From Tubulanus polymorphus (lineage: Eukaryota > Nemertea > Palaeonemertea > Tubulaniformes > Tubulanidae), in the NCBI RefSeq assembly GCF_964204645.1, contig NC_134029.1, positions 10,284,850 to 10,348,849 of the forward strand: DNA of 64,000 nucleotides, given 5' to 3'. Shown piece by piece: positions 22,806 through 35,399 of this stretch. Position numbers and translations under genes: made by a program. Each line of letters begins with the position of its first letter. The first letter of the stretch is position 1. The notes beneath the pieces are model-generated. The model did not search any database. It saw only the letters and a list, made by a program, of their open reading frames with translations, and was not told where the DNA came from.

Positions 22806-23004
22806 GATTTAGACCGGTTAGAATTTTTCTTTCCGTTCCCATGGACCGTTTTCCAGAATCGTATCCTTAAGTCAAAAAAATTAGAGTCATGCGCGGGATA
22901 ATCCTGACTTTCATGGCTGCTAGGCTAGCATCTTCGCTACACTTCATTTCATTTCATTTCGTTTATTGTAACTTTGTACAAAGTAATAATATAATATAGT
23001 GGCA

Positions 23005-23152
<148 letters not shown>

Positions 23153-23187
23153 TAGTATTTAGTAATATAGTAATTTAGGGGGATACA

Positions 23188-25326
23188 TCATGGAGGTTCA
23201 AAGGCTGCTTTCAGAAACTTACATAATTTGACAAGAGTATTTTTTGGGGAATTGAAAAGGGTTGTCAGTTTATAATGACTAGGTCTTGTTAAACAGAATT
23301 GTGGTAAGCACTGTGATCTTAGAATTGTATATTCTGGACATTCAAATAAAAAGTGATATTCATTTCCAATTACATTTTGGTTGCATTTTAAACAAAATCT
23401 CTGGTTTTGAGGTGTATTACTATATCTACCGGTTTCGATCGGTAGTTTGTGATTACTACATCTAAACCGGCACAATGTGCGTCGCAATGAAATAGGGAGG
23501 TCATGCAAATATGGTTCGAATTTTAGTTCAGTTTTGATCATAGAATACATTAGTCCTTTTGAGCTGTTACGGCAATCGGCCCTCCATTTTTGAGTAAATT
23601 GGTCTTGAAGACGCTGTTTGATCAATTCACCAATAAGTTCAGGATTAACTCGCTCGTGATTTACCCAGTAGTTCATTAAACCACACTCTTCTAGGGTGCA
23701 TTTTATATAACTTAACCACTTGGTTGTTTTTCCATGGAGCAAGTGCATATTAAAAAGCATTTTATACATTTGACCCGATAATGTCGATACATCATTCCAT
23801 AAAAGCTTTGCCCAGAACTTAACCATTTTACTCTTGATGATTATCGCAAGCGGGGTTCTACCTAATTCACCATAGACCATATAATTTGGGGTAGACCGGT
23901 TTAGATGTAGTAAATATTTACAAAAACGCAGGTGGTATTTCTCTAAAATAGCAGTTGATTCGTAACCCCATATTTCACATGCATACGTAAGGATTGGTTC
24001 GACCATAGCATCAAAAAGTTCTAAACCTACGTCTGTATCTAAAGAGTACTGTTGGACCTTTTTCAAGACAAAAAATAGAGCTTTATTTGCACTTTCCCCA
24101 ATTTTCTTTCGACATTTTGCAAATGTACCAGTGTAATTAAATAATATTCCTAAGTAGACAAATTCGTCAACAACTTCGACTTCATGTTGGTGTATAAAAA
24201 AAGTTGGTTTTAATCTTGTTTTCCTTTTTTGGAATATTAGTATTTTAGTCTTTGCTGGGTTGATTTTCAATTTCCATAGGTCACAATATTCAGACAAAGA
24301 ATCAAGTGCTAATTGTAGGCCTTCCATCGAGTCAGATAAAATAAGGGTATCGTCTGCATACAAAAGCACTAAAAGTCTCAACCAGAAATTTACCTCATCA
24401 TTATTATCAATACATACACTTTGACAGCCTTTACTCAATAGAAAGTTTTCAAGGTCGTTTTCATATAGACTAAAAAGTAGTGGGGATAGATTATCTCCCT
24501 GCTTGAGACCAATATGACTATGAAAAAACTCGGAATTCCTTCCGTTAGTCGAAACACAACATTTGACGGACTTATACATATTTATTACGATATTGTAAAA
24601 TTTACCTGTGATTCCGTGGTTATCTAATTTTTTCCAAAGTGCTTTTCTCCAGATTTTATCGAACGCTTTTTCATAATCAATAAATGCACAGTATAATTTG
24701 CGATTTTTACCCAAAAACAAGTCAACAACTGATTTCAGTGTAAATATATGGTCAGTAACCCCATGTTTCTTACGGAAGCCGGCTTGTATAAGATTTAACA
24801 ACTGGTTGCACTCTAGAAATTCAGATAATCGACTGTTAACCAGACTAGTAAATAGTTTGCCTAGACAGCTCGTTAGTGAAATGCCCCGGTAGTTATCTGG
24901 GCAATTAGGATCCCCTTTGTTTTTAAAAAGTGGAATTATTGTTGATAGTCCCCAGTCGTGTGGGTAAATTCCTGAGTCCAAGATACGATTAAATAAGGTA
25001 GTGAGAACAGGTGATAAATTATTTGCAACTGATTTAAGCATTTCGTTGATTATCTCATCGGGTCCGGGTGACTTGTTATTTTTTAGTTTTTTGATTGCAT
25101 TTATAACCTCTTCTTCAGTTAGGTCTCTATTAAGGGCATCAAAATTCAACGTTGCAAAATCGAAATCGAAATGTCCCTCTGGGGGTTCAGTATTATCATA
25201 GTTGGGTTTTCTATTTAGTGTATGAAAATGGTTCACCAAGTCGTCAAAATTTGCTTCACATTGTGGTGCATTCGCCTTTTTGCGGAAAAACTTCCAGAAA
25301 CTTTTGGGATCAGACTTCTTTAACAT
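23188..25326 (-). CDS. LINE D reverse transcriptase, intact frame (5'-truncated)
   Basis: 712 codons from the first Met. The frame is open a further ~14 codons upstream to the truncation point, so this Met is only the first available. RT motifs in order: NNKSPGPDEI (83-92), PHDWGLSTIIPLFKNKGDP (122-140), NYRGISL (145-151), QAGFRKKHGVTDHIF (181-195), CAFIDYEKAFD (213-223; catalytic Asp 217), GLKQGDNLSPLLF (273-285), LLYADDTLILSD (321-332; Asp 325/326) and WKLKINPAKTK (351-361). The C-terminal part has LPIETGRY (628-635) and a zinc-knuckle-like C645-x2-C648-x9-H658-x4-C663. All catalytic residues are present and there are no stops. The endonuclease is missing because of 5' truncation, so this copy cannot move by itself. 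Confidence 0.93.
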   Translation of the reverse strand: MLKKSDPKSFWKFFRKKANAPQCEANFDDLVNHFHTLNRKPNYDNTEPPEGHFDFDFATLNFDALNRDLTEEEVINAIKKLKNNKSPGPDEIINEMLKSVANNLSPVLTTLFNRILDSGIYPHDWGLSTIIPLFKNKGDPNCPDNYRGISLTSCLGKLFTSLVNSRLSEFLECNQLLNLIQAGFRKKHGVTDHIFTLKSVVDLFLGKNRKLYCAFIDYEKAFDKIWRKALWKKLDNHGITGKFYNIVINMYKSVKCCVSTNGRNSEFFHSHIGLKQGDNLSPLLFSLYENDLENFLLSKGCQSVCIDNNDEVNFWLRLLVLLYADDTLILSDSMEGLQLALDSLSEYCDLWKLKINPAKTKILIFQKRKTRLKPTFFIHQHEVEVVDEFVYLGILFNYTGTFAKCRKKIGESANKALFFVLKKVQQYSLDTDVGLELFDAMVEPILTYACEIWGYESTAILEKYHLRFCKYLLHLNRSTPNYMVYGELGRTPLAIIIKSKMVKFWAKLLWNDVSTLSGQMYKMLFNMHLLHGKTTKWLSYIKCTLEECGLMNYWVNHERVNPELIGELIKQRLQDQFTQKWRADCRNSSKGLMYSMIKTELKFEPYLHDLPISLRRTLCRFRCSNHKLPIETGRYSNTPQNQRFCLKCNQNVIGNEYHFLFECPEYTILRSQCLPQFCLTRPSHYKLTTLFNSPKNTLVKLCKFLKAAFEPP

Positions 25327-26753
25327 TCTAATTTCGTGATTAGTTCCTGTCGTGCGCGCATTTCGTTACTCCGAAGTGTAGCAAAATGTAGGGTACGCGC
25401 ATGTATTTTTTGCCAATCTTATAAAATTGGCCGGTTTTTCCGATTATTTCGATGGCCGACAATGTGAATCGCTTGTATATCAAGCATGCTTGATTTTATT
25501 CAATCGCCCAGCAAATCACCTGTATCGAACTGGTTTTTTCGGCCTATTATTCACGCAGGCTATCGGTTCGATAACGAGTTAGAATTTTTCTTTCCGTTCC
25601 CATGGACCGTTTTTCCAGAATCGTATCCTTAAGTCAAGAAAATTAGAGTCATGCGCGGGATAATCCTGACTTTCATGGCTGCTGGGCTAGCATCTTAGCT
25701 ACACGCCGAAGTGTAGCAAAATGTAGGGTACGCGCATGTATTTTTTGCCAATCTTATAAAATTGGCCGTTTTTCCGATTATTTCGACGGCCAACAATGTG
25801 AATCGCTTGTATATCAAGCATGCTTGATTTTATTCAATCGCCCAGCAAATCACCTGTATCGAACTGGTTTTTTCGGCCTATTATTCACGCAGGCTATCGG
25901 TTCGATAACGAGTTAGTTCGTTGTGGATTTTTACATGAGGATATTTTTTTCCCGATCGTGGTGAATCGTAAAAATCTGGCGTTTTACCAATCACGATGGC
26001 GGTTAATTCGACGGCCGACTCAACCGTGAATCGACCGTATATCAAGCATGCTTGATTTATGCTCGATTTTATTCAATCACCTGTATCGAATATGTTTTTT
26101 ACGGCGATCGATTCGATAGCGAATTCGCTCGTTGTAGATTTATTCCGGAGAGATTTTTACTTGCGGGAATTTTAGCGTTAAAAGCGTTTTTTGCGCGGTA
26201 AGATTTGTTTTTGCGCGTTTTCGTGGAGGATGGAAAAGATATTGACATATCCCGAATCAGCCACCATACGCCACCATAGAATGCTCAGTATAATGTTTGA
26301 ATAAAACGGTTTACCTTAGTGCTTAAATTGGCAACCCGTCAACCCGTCCACCAGAACTGAAGTATGACAGTTATTCCACCCCTTTAACTGCTATTTTTGT
26401 ACATATTTTTCATTGTTTTTCATAAATCAATTGCGTATTATGCAGTTGCGGATGATTTGGCTAATACTGGCATTTCGAAACCCAAAAAGCACTCATGTAT
26501 ATATAACATTCGAATAAAATATATCTAGATAACTATTAAAATTGGTTGAACGTTCCAGAGGACACATCACAGTTATTAGGTGGATTGTTTAATGTTGATG
26601 TGACAAATATTTGGTCCTAGATAATCTTGGGGAGGTTTTTAGCATAGTTTAAAATGTGAGTGATTACAAGGAGGCATTAATGAAATTAAAGAACATCAAA
26701 ACAAAAGTGAAATAAAAACATCAACGTCCATATTGCTACCATTATTTGGACGA

Positions 26754-26757
26754 TGTG

Positions 26758-26809
<52 letters not shown>

Positions 26810-26820
26810 TGTGTGTGTGT
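26754..26820. repeat. (GT)n-(GTGC)n-(GT)n microsatellite
   Basis: Compound array: GT units, then nine or ten GTGC units, then GT units. Cys-Val-Arg-Ala frames across it are artefacts. Confidence 0.95.
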
Positions 26821-26999
26821 ATACCTATATCTATACCATTGGCAGTTGGGAGATTGTCCCTCTGTTAAAGAACATGAACTACTCTTCAATATCATATACA
26901 AAAAAACATGGCGGACACACCTAAAAAACATGGCGGACAGCGCGGACAGCGTTAAACGACGCACCGATATGTAGTTGCTAAATTCATCGGAACTCGGAA

Positions 27000-27560
27000 A
27001 GTATAGTATAGTATAGTAGTTTATTTGTCACCATCAATATGTACAAGATTAATAATAACAATAGTAAATTACAAACAATGAGGTGACAGGAGCCTGAACA
27101 GAGCCATAAAGGCTGTATATCCAAAAGGATGTTCAGACACCTTGAACACAAAGAACAAATTAAAGAAAAGAACAAATGAAGAGGGATGAGTTGATGATAA
27201 ATTAAGATGAATTTAAATCATGCAAACGTGTATGAATTAGGATAGTATTTTGTATAAGTATCTTTTTTGTATCAATGTTGGTTAAAAATATCTCTTTTGA
27301 ACCTACTAACGAGGGTGTTTATAGTTGGAGCGGATTTAATGAGTAAAGGTTGACTTTGCCAAATTGAAGGAACTTTACAGAGGAATGACTTATTGAAAAT
27401 GCTGGTTTTGTGGGCTTGGATTCTAGGGTGGTTTCGAGCTCTAGTATTATATCTATGATTAAAGGAATTTCTATTGAATAAATTTACAATTGGTTGCGGA
27501 AGTTGGTTATAAACAAATCCATATGCAAGTTTGATAAGTTCTAAGGAAAGATAGCGAAAC
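27000..27560 (-). mobile_element. LINE F: 3' end fragment, Jockey/CR1-like
   Basis: On the minus strand, an uninterrupted frame of about 96 codons (27560-27272) lacks a Met. It reads YGFVYNQLPQPIVNLF, then HRYNTRARNH, then FLCKVPSIWQSQP and ends FKRDIFNQH-stop. This spacing (LP...F, H-x-YNTR, P-x-IW, F-K) is typical of the extreme C-terminus of Jockey/CR1-type RT proteins. The 3' UTR carries an AATAAA-like signal and the copy ends with CTATA units (27000-27020), a short-repeat tail. It is 5'-truncated at about 27560. Confidence 0.75.
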
Positions 27561-27837
27561 TGTAAGTGGATGGCGATTCTATGAATTTGTTCCGCTCAAG
27601 ACGTCATTATTCTGGTCTTAAAACTTTGCCGCTGAAACTGTATGATCAAAATTCTGTATCTCGGTCAAAATATATAATTTATTTCTGTTCTCGCATATAC
27701 GTCGCATATACGTCCAAACGCACACGGACGCACGTCACGGTTGAATGACTTTCGTGGGAACCGCTACCAGCAGCTGTACGTATGTCAATGGTAATGTAAT
27801 CTGGTATTGAGCGCGCGACTACTACAATAAGTCAACC

Positions 27838-28640
27838 ATGGACGGCAAAACAAACTTTGAAGACTTTATGCGCAAGGCAATTGGCGATTTAAAAATTTCC
27901 ATTAAACGAGCTAAAAGAAGGCCAACAACAAGACTCGTCAAAATTAACAGAGCTCTGTGAAAAGGTTTTAACAAATAAAACCGAGATATCAGCGCTGAAA
28001 TCAACAGTTAAGTTAAACGAGGAAAAAATTTGATGATTTTGGTGATTTGATTACCACGGTTGAATTCAACGAGAAGTCAGTCACACACGTAAAAAGCGAC
28101 TGTGAAAAACATTTCACAGAACTGAAAACATGTGGGAAAAAATAATGGAACTAGAGAAACAACTGAAAGAATCGCAGGCCTCTGTAAAACAACTGGAAGA
28201 CCTATGCATCAACAATGTAAATTCAACGCTGATAACCCAAGAGATCCACTTGAAAATCATGAAAACTGTCTGATCATCTACAACTTACCACATACCCCCG
28301 ACGAAAACCTAATTGTGCTCTAAAATGATATCCAGGCTCCAATTAAATCCCAAACCAGAAGTCATCAAATGTATTAGGCTTAAAGCAAGAATGATAGGAA
28401 AGCCACCGTTGGTGAAACTGGCCGTCAAAGACAGAGACATCAAGGTCAATATTCTAAGAGCCAAAACAAAACTGAAGGGTGACCAAGACTTTGGTGAGGT
28501 TTGGATTCGTGGAAGCAAGTCCCACATTGAGAGGCTACATGAATTAACTACACACAAGTTACTTTCTATTGTCCCAGGAGGCGACAATCTCAGAATATCC
28601 AGCAATGGTCGGCTAATAGAAAAAAACGAAGAGTGATCCC
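27838..28640 (+). pseudogene. LINE E ORF1 (coiled coil, RRM, C-terminal domain)
   Basis: The ATG at 27838 lies in a good context (GTCAACCATGG) and opens MDGKTNFEDFMRKAIGDLK. After a shift, a coiled-coil-like region follows (ELEKQLKESQASVKQLEDL near 28147-28205). Then NCLIIYNLPHTPDENL near 28268-28315 looks like the RRM start. The frame 28313-28636 then carries PPLVKLAVKDRDIKVNILRA, FGEVWIRGSKSHIERLHELT and SSNGRLIEK, matching the L1-like ORF1p C-terminal domain. At least three frame breaks. The protein type is a nucleic-acid chaperone for the LINE transcript. Confidence 0.75.
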
Positions 28641-28904
28641 AAACAAGGATCAGAACAGATCCATCGAGAATCTGACACGCGGGGGAGTGTAAACGGAAAA
28701 CGGGCCAGGGTACCATCGGATAACTCTGTCACTGACGACTCCCCTGACCAAAAAACTCCAAAGCAACCACAGAAAAAGAAAAAACCAACTACTGAGGGTA
28801 TCCCAGAAATCAGTGAAACACTCTCAACAACAAGAAATATCCTGGACATGGACACAGGTGTTTTAAACCATATTGACCCTGGAGAATAGGAAATAAGCCA
28901 GTCC

Positions 28905-29940
28905 TATGCTTACGTTTGGTCAATGGAATGTAAATGGATAGGCTGACAGAAATAAAAATGACGCCAGTACACTACGTGAAAACGTTGTTTGGAAAATTAA
29001 CTGTGATGCCTCTATCATCTGTGAATCACATCTATTGCATGGAAATGGTTTATCAGTTCCCGGTTACCAGTGGCTAGGCTTCAATAGAAAAGACATTCAT
29101 AAACGTGCGGTGCGTGGCTCTGGGGGTGTAGGAATCCTTATAAAAAAACAAAGTGCTACAAAATTACCGCGCTGAAATGATCGAACGCTCATATGACGGA
29201 ATATTGTGGGTAAGACTAACATCGATTCTGGATGAAACGCTAACAATTCTTATTTGCGCTGTATATCTGCCGCCAGAAAGATCATCCCGTGGAAATTCAG
29301 CCCAAGAGTTTTACGATAATTTATCATCACAGTTATACATGCACTGGAAAAATTAACCAGTTGTCATAGGTGGCGATTTTAACGGTCGAATTGGTAATAA
29401 AATCGAAACTCCCGATAAATACATTCCTCCTCGTTTATCTATCGATGAATGTGCAAATTAGTTCGGTGATACTTGATCGATTTCGTTCAGGATGCAAATA
29501 TGTGCATACTTAATGGGAGAAATACGAATGACGATAATTTTACTTGTATATCTAGCAAAGGTCGCTCGGTAGTTGACTACTTTCTGGTGCCAAGCGCTGA
29601 TTTCGAAAGAACAAGTGAGTTTGCGGTATTAACTGTAAGTGAATTAATCGACGTTGCTCGGTATGATCCGGAGTGTCGTAAACCGGATCACTCGTTTATA
29701 AAATTCACATTAACTGTCTCCGATTACGCTATTATGTATAAAACGAACCCGCCCAGTGAAGCTGCGAAAAACTCATTTGTCGATGATGTAATTGTCGACA
29801 AAAGATATCTCGTAAATGGAGTTCCAATAGACTTCCTCGCAAACGAACGCAGGCGATCAGCAATAATCCGTATATGCGATCGATTAACGGACACAATGGC
29901 CACTCATGAGGAAATTGACAATACTTACACCTTGGAGTAA
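28905..29940 (+). pseudogene. LINE E APE-type endonuclease
   Basis: The first frame (from 28905) gives FGQWNVNG, IICESHLLHG (metal-binding Glu), and GSGGVGILIKK. The second (29153-29356) gives SYDGILWVRL and ICAVYLPP, running over a stop into GGDFNGRIGN (catalytic Asp/Asn). The third (29473-29940) gives ILNGRN, GRSVVDYFLV and KPDHSFIKF (the Asp-His pair, with the usual S-D-H changed to P-D-H). The motif order is complete, but stops at 28940, 29189 and 29355 inactivate it. Confidence 0.85.
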
Positions 29941-29996
29941 TCATTTAATGATTACTCCAAGCTTACACAAAGTTCACAAACTACTGCCTTGACGAA

Positions 29997-32482
29997 ATGA
30001 ACGAGATCCTACCGCATAGGGATGTTAAGATATCGTTCAACAAAAAAGACACATTTCGAAATAAAAAGCCGTGGTGGAACGACGAACTCTCTCAAATTCG
30101 AAAATCATGTGTACAGGCAGAAAAACGATTTATTAAATGTAAAGGCAATTCGAGTGAAAAATCAAAACTTCGAAATGAGTTTAAAACTATTCAAAAGCAA
30201 TTTGACAAGCATTATCGAAATTCCAAACGTCAATTTATGCTCCAAAAATTGAATGAAATAGACCACTTGCAGACCAGTTACCCAAAAGAATTTTGGAACC
30301 ATATCAAAAAGCAAGGGCCGAGGGAATAGAGATAACGCTATAAGAACAGTAAGAACGGAAAACGGCACTATTTCAGAAAACAAAAACGATATCATGAAAA
30401 AATGGAAATATGATTTTGAAAAATTATACAATCCAGTTGCTAATGATAATCCCTTTAATTCGGATGAACAAGAAATAAACTCCTTTTGGGATCATATTGA
30501 TATAAATTATACTCTGAATAATCCAATAACACAAGCCGAAGTTATTCAAGCCACGAACAAATTAAAAAACAATAAAGCAACTGGGCTGTATAAGATTTCA
30601 AATGAAGTGTTAAAAAGTCCTAATCTTTGTAAAATTCTGTGCATCCTGTTCAATAAGATTCTCAGTGCCGGTAAAGTTCCATCAATATGGAACCAGAGTA
30701 TTTTGTATCCTATTCATAAATAAGGTAAAGACGAACTTACACCACTTGGATATAGAGGTATTAGTCTTAACTCAAACGTGGGAAAGCTTTTCAGTTCAAT
30801 TTTGAATAATCGTCTGACGCTTTATGTAAATTTGAACGGTAAATTGAGCGACGAACAAAATGGATTTCGGAAAGGGCGATCATGCCTTGATCATATCTAT
30901 AGCCTGACATCCATTGTAAAAAACAGGCGTTTAGAAAATCGTCCTACGTTTGTTTGTTATGTCGATTTTGCTAAAGCATTCGATTGTGTGGATCGCTCGT
31001 ACCTTCTGTATAAACTTTATAAAATCGGTATAAATGGAAATTTTCTTTGAATTATTAAAACTATGTATATGAATAATGATGTACGGGTCAGAATAAATGG
31101 CCACCTGTCAGATAGTTTTCCGAGTACATCAGGTGTAAGACAAGGGGACTGCCTATCACCAACACTTTTTTCGTTGTACCTAGATGAGTTAGCCTCAAAA
31201 ATTAAATCTCTCGGACTTGGCGTGGAGCTCAATGATATTAGGTTGTCAATCCTTCTCTATGCCGATGATATTGTCCTAATAGCAGAAGATGAACCCCCAT
31301 TACAAGTACTTATAAATGAACTAATGGAATGGTGCAAAAAATGGAAACTGACTGTAAATCTTGATAAGTCCAAAATAATGCACTTTAGAAAGAAATCTGC
31401 TCCACTTACCAACTTTCAATTCAAACTGGAGGACAAAACTATTGAAATTGTAAATGTATATAGATACTTAGGTGTAGAATTCAATGAATATTTAGATTTT
31501 AGTTATATGGCTGATGCCCTTGCTAAAGCTTCTAGCAAAGCACTAGGAAGCCTCCATTGTAAACATTTTAATTCAAGTGCTCTTTCACATAAAACCTACA
31601 GTAAAATATATAATGCAACTACGGTCCCAATTATGGATTATGGAAATGCTGTATGGGGACTCAAGAACTATGAGTGCTGTGAAAAAGTTCAATTTAGAGC
31701 CATGCGCTCATTCCTGGGAACACGAAAACACTCGTCGTTATTGAGTATCGAAGGTGATATGGGCTGGACTCCTGTATTTATTAGGCATCGAGTAGAAACG
31801 TTAAGATTATGGTTTCATCTATATAACATGCCTGATGATAGGATAACCAAAAAAATATCTTTACATGTATATCAAAACTCGATAAGTGGTTATGAAAACT
31901 GGTGTAATCGTGTTAAGTTGATTTTCACGGAATTTCAGATGGAATATTTTTATTTACATCCCGAATTAGGCTCTTTAAACGACATGGCTATAAAAAAAGG
32001 TTCTTTTAGATGCAAAGAAAATTATGTTCAGAAATTATTCCATTGCCTGGTCGAGAAACATTGGTTCCCAGGAGAAACTAAGAACTTATAGATTACTTAA
32101 AAACACGTTTGGTACTGAAGACTATGTCAAATTCAACCTGAGTAGACGAAACCGCTCTTTAATCGCTAGAATGAGAAATGGTACTTACCCTCTTAATATA
32201 GAATTAGGAAGGTATAGAAGTTTGCCCCTAGCATTGCGTGTCTGTAGTATGTGTAATAAAAATGAAATAGAATCCGAACTACATTTTCTTTGTGAGTGTA
32301 ACGCATATCATGATTTAAGAAATGACCTATACCAAAAAATTGAAGATGTACTAACTCTTGATATAACTTCCCTATCAAGTACCGAGGTATTAATTCAAAT
32401 TCTATCGAATAGCAAAATAATTAAATATGTTTGTAACTATATCGAAAGGGCGTCCTTACGACGTAACGGTAACATGCCATGA
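29997..32482 (+). pseudogene. LINE E reverse transcriptase and C-terminal zinc motif
   Basis: Linker KPWWNDELSQIRKSC (near 30070), then RT: NNKATGLYKISNEVLK (30565), SIWNQSILYPIHK followed by a stop at 30721, YRGISLNSN (30752), QNGFRKGRSCLDHIYSL (30860), VCYVDFAKAFDCVDR (30955), stop at 31048, GVRQGDCLSPTLFSLYLDEL (31131), ILLYADDIVLIAED (31252) and KLTVNLDKSKIMHF (31345). A shift near 32090 leads to LNIELGRYRSLP, C-x2-C near 32246-32255, and H-x4-C near 32283-32300. Catalytic Asp residues are preserved, but the stops and shifts make it inactive. Confidence 0.9.
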
Positions 32483-32550
32483 ATATGTTATAATTGTATG
32501 AAAATTTGTGTCTTGTAAGCCTTTTATAGGCTGGTGACACTTTAATAAAC

Positions 32551-32558
<8 letters not shown>

Positions 32559-32635
<77 letters not shown>
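32559..32635. repeat. (TA)n microsatellite at the LINE E 3' end
   Basis: About 38 TA units directly after the LINE E 3' UTR (TTTAATAAACTATATATAAA). Confidence 0.95.
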
Positions 32636-32637
<2 letters not shown>

Positions 32638-32640
32638 ATA

Positions 32641-34255
32641 TTCCGTAACCTGTCGAAGACCTGCTAGTTTATAATGATATATAAAAATCATTCATTGATT
32701 TTGGGGAATAATTGATTAGGTTATAGATGTCACTTTACTAATTAAAATGTAAAACCCTGGCCTAGTGTTGCTATCCATAAAATGAGATGAAAATTTGCAT
32801 ATTTCTATTTTTCGGATGTAATGTTCTCAATCTCAGCTTGGGACATTTCTTTGAATATGGGATGTTACAAGTTACTCAGATCACACTGGAAATTCGCAAT
32901 ATCCTCTCTCCTCATGGACCACACAATGTCAATGTTGACTTTGTTAGAAATCGATTATAAAATTAATCACGACCAATTCTTTTTCACTGAATTCATTATT
33001 TATTTTTCACTTCTGCGACAAAATATTGTTCAGCCCCTGACAAGAGAATAAACAATTGACAAGAGAATAAGCAATGACACTACGTATTTCATGACAGAAC
33101 AGTAGTTTTTTTTCATCGACAAATTGGGACGATCCTGATATCCCTGATTTGAATGATAGTGTCTTTAGAATCATAAAGACCATGTCCCGACCAGACAGAT
33201 AATCCAATCACAATTCAAATTGAAGGCTCGCTAGTGCAGTTATTCAGAGAATCCAGCTCTTTAAACCTCATCATTTTATCAGATCGTGAGCAGTGGAGAA
33301 ATAAAGTACACAACATCTTGGCGCAGCGGCGCTTGCTGATGTAACTGATGATGATGAATTTATCAGAATCAAGGAGTTTCACTGCCTGTTATTTGGAATC
33401 TCATTTCATGACAGCTAGTGCTGATTCTTTATTCTCTTTGATTACTGCATGATGTTATCATTCTGAAATTAGAATACATATCACACTTACTATTAAACCT
33501 GGATTGACTTTACAATTAATGGTGCAGAATCCATTTTTCAAACTTACCTTGATGCATTGCAATCTATTATTTTCATGTTGAGCTAATTTAATACGCATTA
33601 CTTCAATTTCTTAAAACATCCTACGAGTTGCGACTCACAAAATCATCACTAAAACGCTCTCAATAATCTACAATAGATAATCAATATAGTGTTTGTGAAA
33701 TAGCACTCATATTCAATTTTCACATTCTTTACGTAAGTAAGTAGGTGAAGTTACCTTGTTGATGTCATTATTATCACTGGATCAACTGCTGATATCCAAT
33801 GTCACATTAAGAACAATCAATCAATCACCTCGAGTGAACAAACAAGTAGCCTCTGCTGCAAGGTTCAGTATGTCAGTAGTGGTATAGTAGTATTGTTGTT
33901 TCCATCCACCAGTCCAAATTACTGATTGACGACCGGTAGGTTTTGACGGCACTGTCACGCAGCCATCCTGAATTGAATACCGATATTTTCGGTACCACAC
34001 GCTAAACAAGTGCCTGCAGAATCGTTTCCTGGCAGTTTTAATGGAATTTCTTTCTTCATTGGTATATGACTTTAAAGAGGTCCATGGAACGTAAATCGAG
34101 ACACAGTGTAGGCGGCCATGTTACATTGTTCATGTGATGAAATACTGAAATCTGATTGGATCCGTAAAATCCGCGGAAGATGGCGGACGGGTAAAACCGG
34201 GACAGGCAACCAGTCTAGACTTCTATCTGGTGAGCGTTCCGTTTGTTTTCATTTT
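32641..34255. other. non-coding stretch, nothing recognised
   Basis: Frames up to 76 codons without motifs. A short duplicated block (TTGACAAGAGAATAA) lies at about 33038-33070. No exon or element can be supported. Confidence 0.45.
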
Positions 34256-34391
34256 AACTAGTGAGGTTGGAGTTTGGAGGTGTTGTGCCAACTAGTGAAG
34301 TTAGGCATTGAAGATTTTGCGCCAACTAGTAAGGTTGGGCAGTGAAGATTTTGTGCCAACTAGTGAGGTTGGGCAGTGAAGTAATGGCTAG
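34256..34391 (+). repeat. 34-bp tandem repeat, four units
   Basis: Units start with AACTAGTGAGGTT at 34256, 34290, 34324 and 34358. The 34-bp period is exact, with substitutions between units; the second to fourth are most alike (GTGCCAACTAGT, GGGCAGTGAAG). Confidence 0.9.
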
Positions 34392-34699
34392 AGGGTTAAT
34401 GACGTGTATCGGCAAATTATACGGTTAATGTGGCCCGAAGCACCTTTGGCTAAAGTTAGTTTGCTTTTATGATGTCTTATCATACGAATACTGCTCACAA
34501 ATTCATACATCTTGATCATTGTTATTATTGAGATATCTCGGGCTGCAACACAATATAAAGCTTATATTCATTATTATGCAATATGCACTCACTCACTTTT
34601 GTCATCCGGTTAACCTTTGTTTGGCTCGGGCTTTTGGGAATTTCCTCGTCGTTCTCAGGGTGAATTATACCTTTGAACATTTTTACACTTAAAGAACAT

Positions 34700-34935
34700 G
34701 AACGTTCGGCTTGGGGTTTTCCTGGTTATATTTTGACCCAATTTTTAGCGTTCATTTCTATTACTTACTGAATTTGTTTTGGCTACTGGGGTTGGACATT
34801 TGCCCCAGGTTGAACTTGTACTGTGGTATAAGCCTACCATAAAGCGGCTTCTTGATTTTTTGAGACCTGTCTATCTATCTGCCTGGATATCTAGCGCTTT
34901 ATTGTACTTGTAAAGTCCCTTCCTCTCATGATTTT
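34700..34935 (+). repeat. inverted repeat arm (partner 36588-36812)
   Basis: Aligns with the reverse complement of 36588-36812 from TTGGGGTTTTCCTGGTTATA through TTACTTACTGAATTTGTTTT, CAGGTTGAACTTGTACT, GAGACCTGTCT and CTCTCATGATTTT. Identity is roughly 75-80% by eye. These may be the ends of one 2.1-kb element or two oppositely inserted short elements. No target duplication was found. Confidence 0.7.
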
Positions 34936-35062
34936 GTGAATTTTGGTGAGAAAGGTTTGCTGCTAAGTATGTTATCTTGCTTTGGGAATAAATATTTTTG
35001 TGTTGGTGAGTTTTGGGAATAGACCAGAAGAATGAGAAAGGGAAAAGGGTAGACGAAAGTTA

Positions 35063-35399
35063 TTTCCTCCCAATACTCTACAGTGGACAAGTATACTAGG
35101 AGGAGTTGATTTCACTGAGGAAACGGATAGTTTCTCAGTGACATCAGCGACACCAGTGTAAAAGTCCGATACTACACAGTTTGCCTGGACGACGAGTCCG
35201 TATTGTTGCTAGATTGGCCCCCTCGTTTGCCCAATGGTGTCGATTCTTGCGATTCGCTTCTTTTGGTACTCGCCCACCCTCGCCCACCGTCCCTATCTTT
35301 GTCGCCTCCATTTACATTCGTCTGCCAAAAGCCATTTCCCCCCAATACTCGACAGTGAACGAATATACATTAGAAGTTGATGTCACGAGGAAACGGATA
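35063..35399 (+). repeat. two direct copies of a ~66-bp block
   Basis: 35063-35129 and 35335-35399 share TTTCC(T/C)CCCAATACTC, ACAGTG, AGTTGAT and GAGGAAACGGATA in the same order and spacing. The sequence between them is unrelated. Confidence 0.65.

Larger units (their letters stand above)
27690..32640 (+). mobile_element. LINE E: near-complete but decayed non-LTR retrotransposon
   Basis: Ordered as 5' leader, ORF1 (27838), ORF2 endonuclease (from 28905) and reverse transcriptase with C-terminal zinc motif (to 32482). A ~60-bp 3' UTR and a (TA)n array (32559-32635) follow. Stops and shifts are spread over the whole length, so it is older than LINE D. RT and C-terminal layout resemble LINE A and D, but the sequence identity is low, so it is a different family of the same general group. 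The 5' limit is approximate. Confidence 0.85.

Noticed and set aside
26686-26974. Frames rich in Cys-Val-Arg-Ala or Thr-His-Ala-Arg
   Set aside because: Translations of the GT/GTGC microsatellite.
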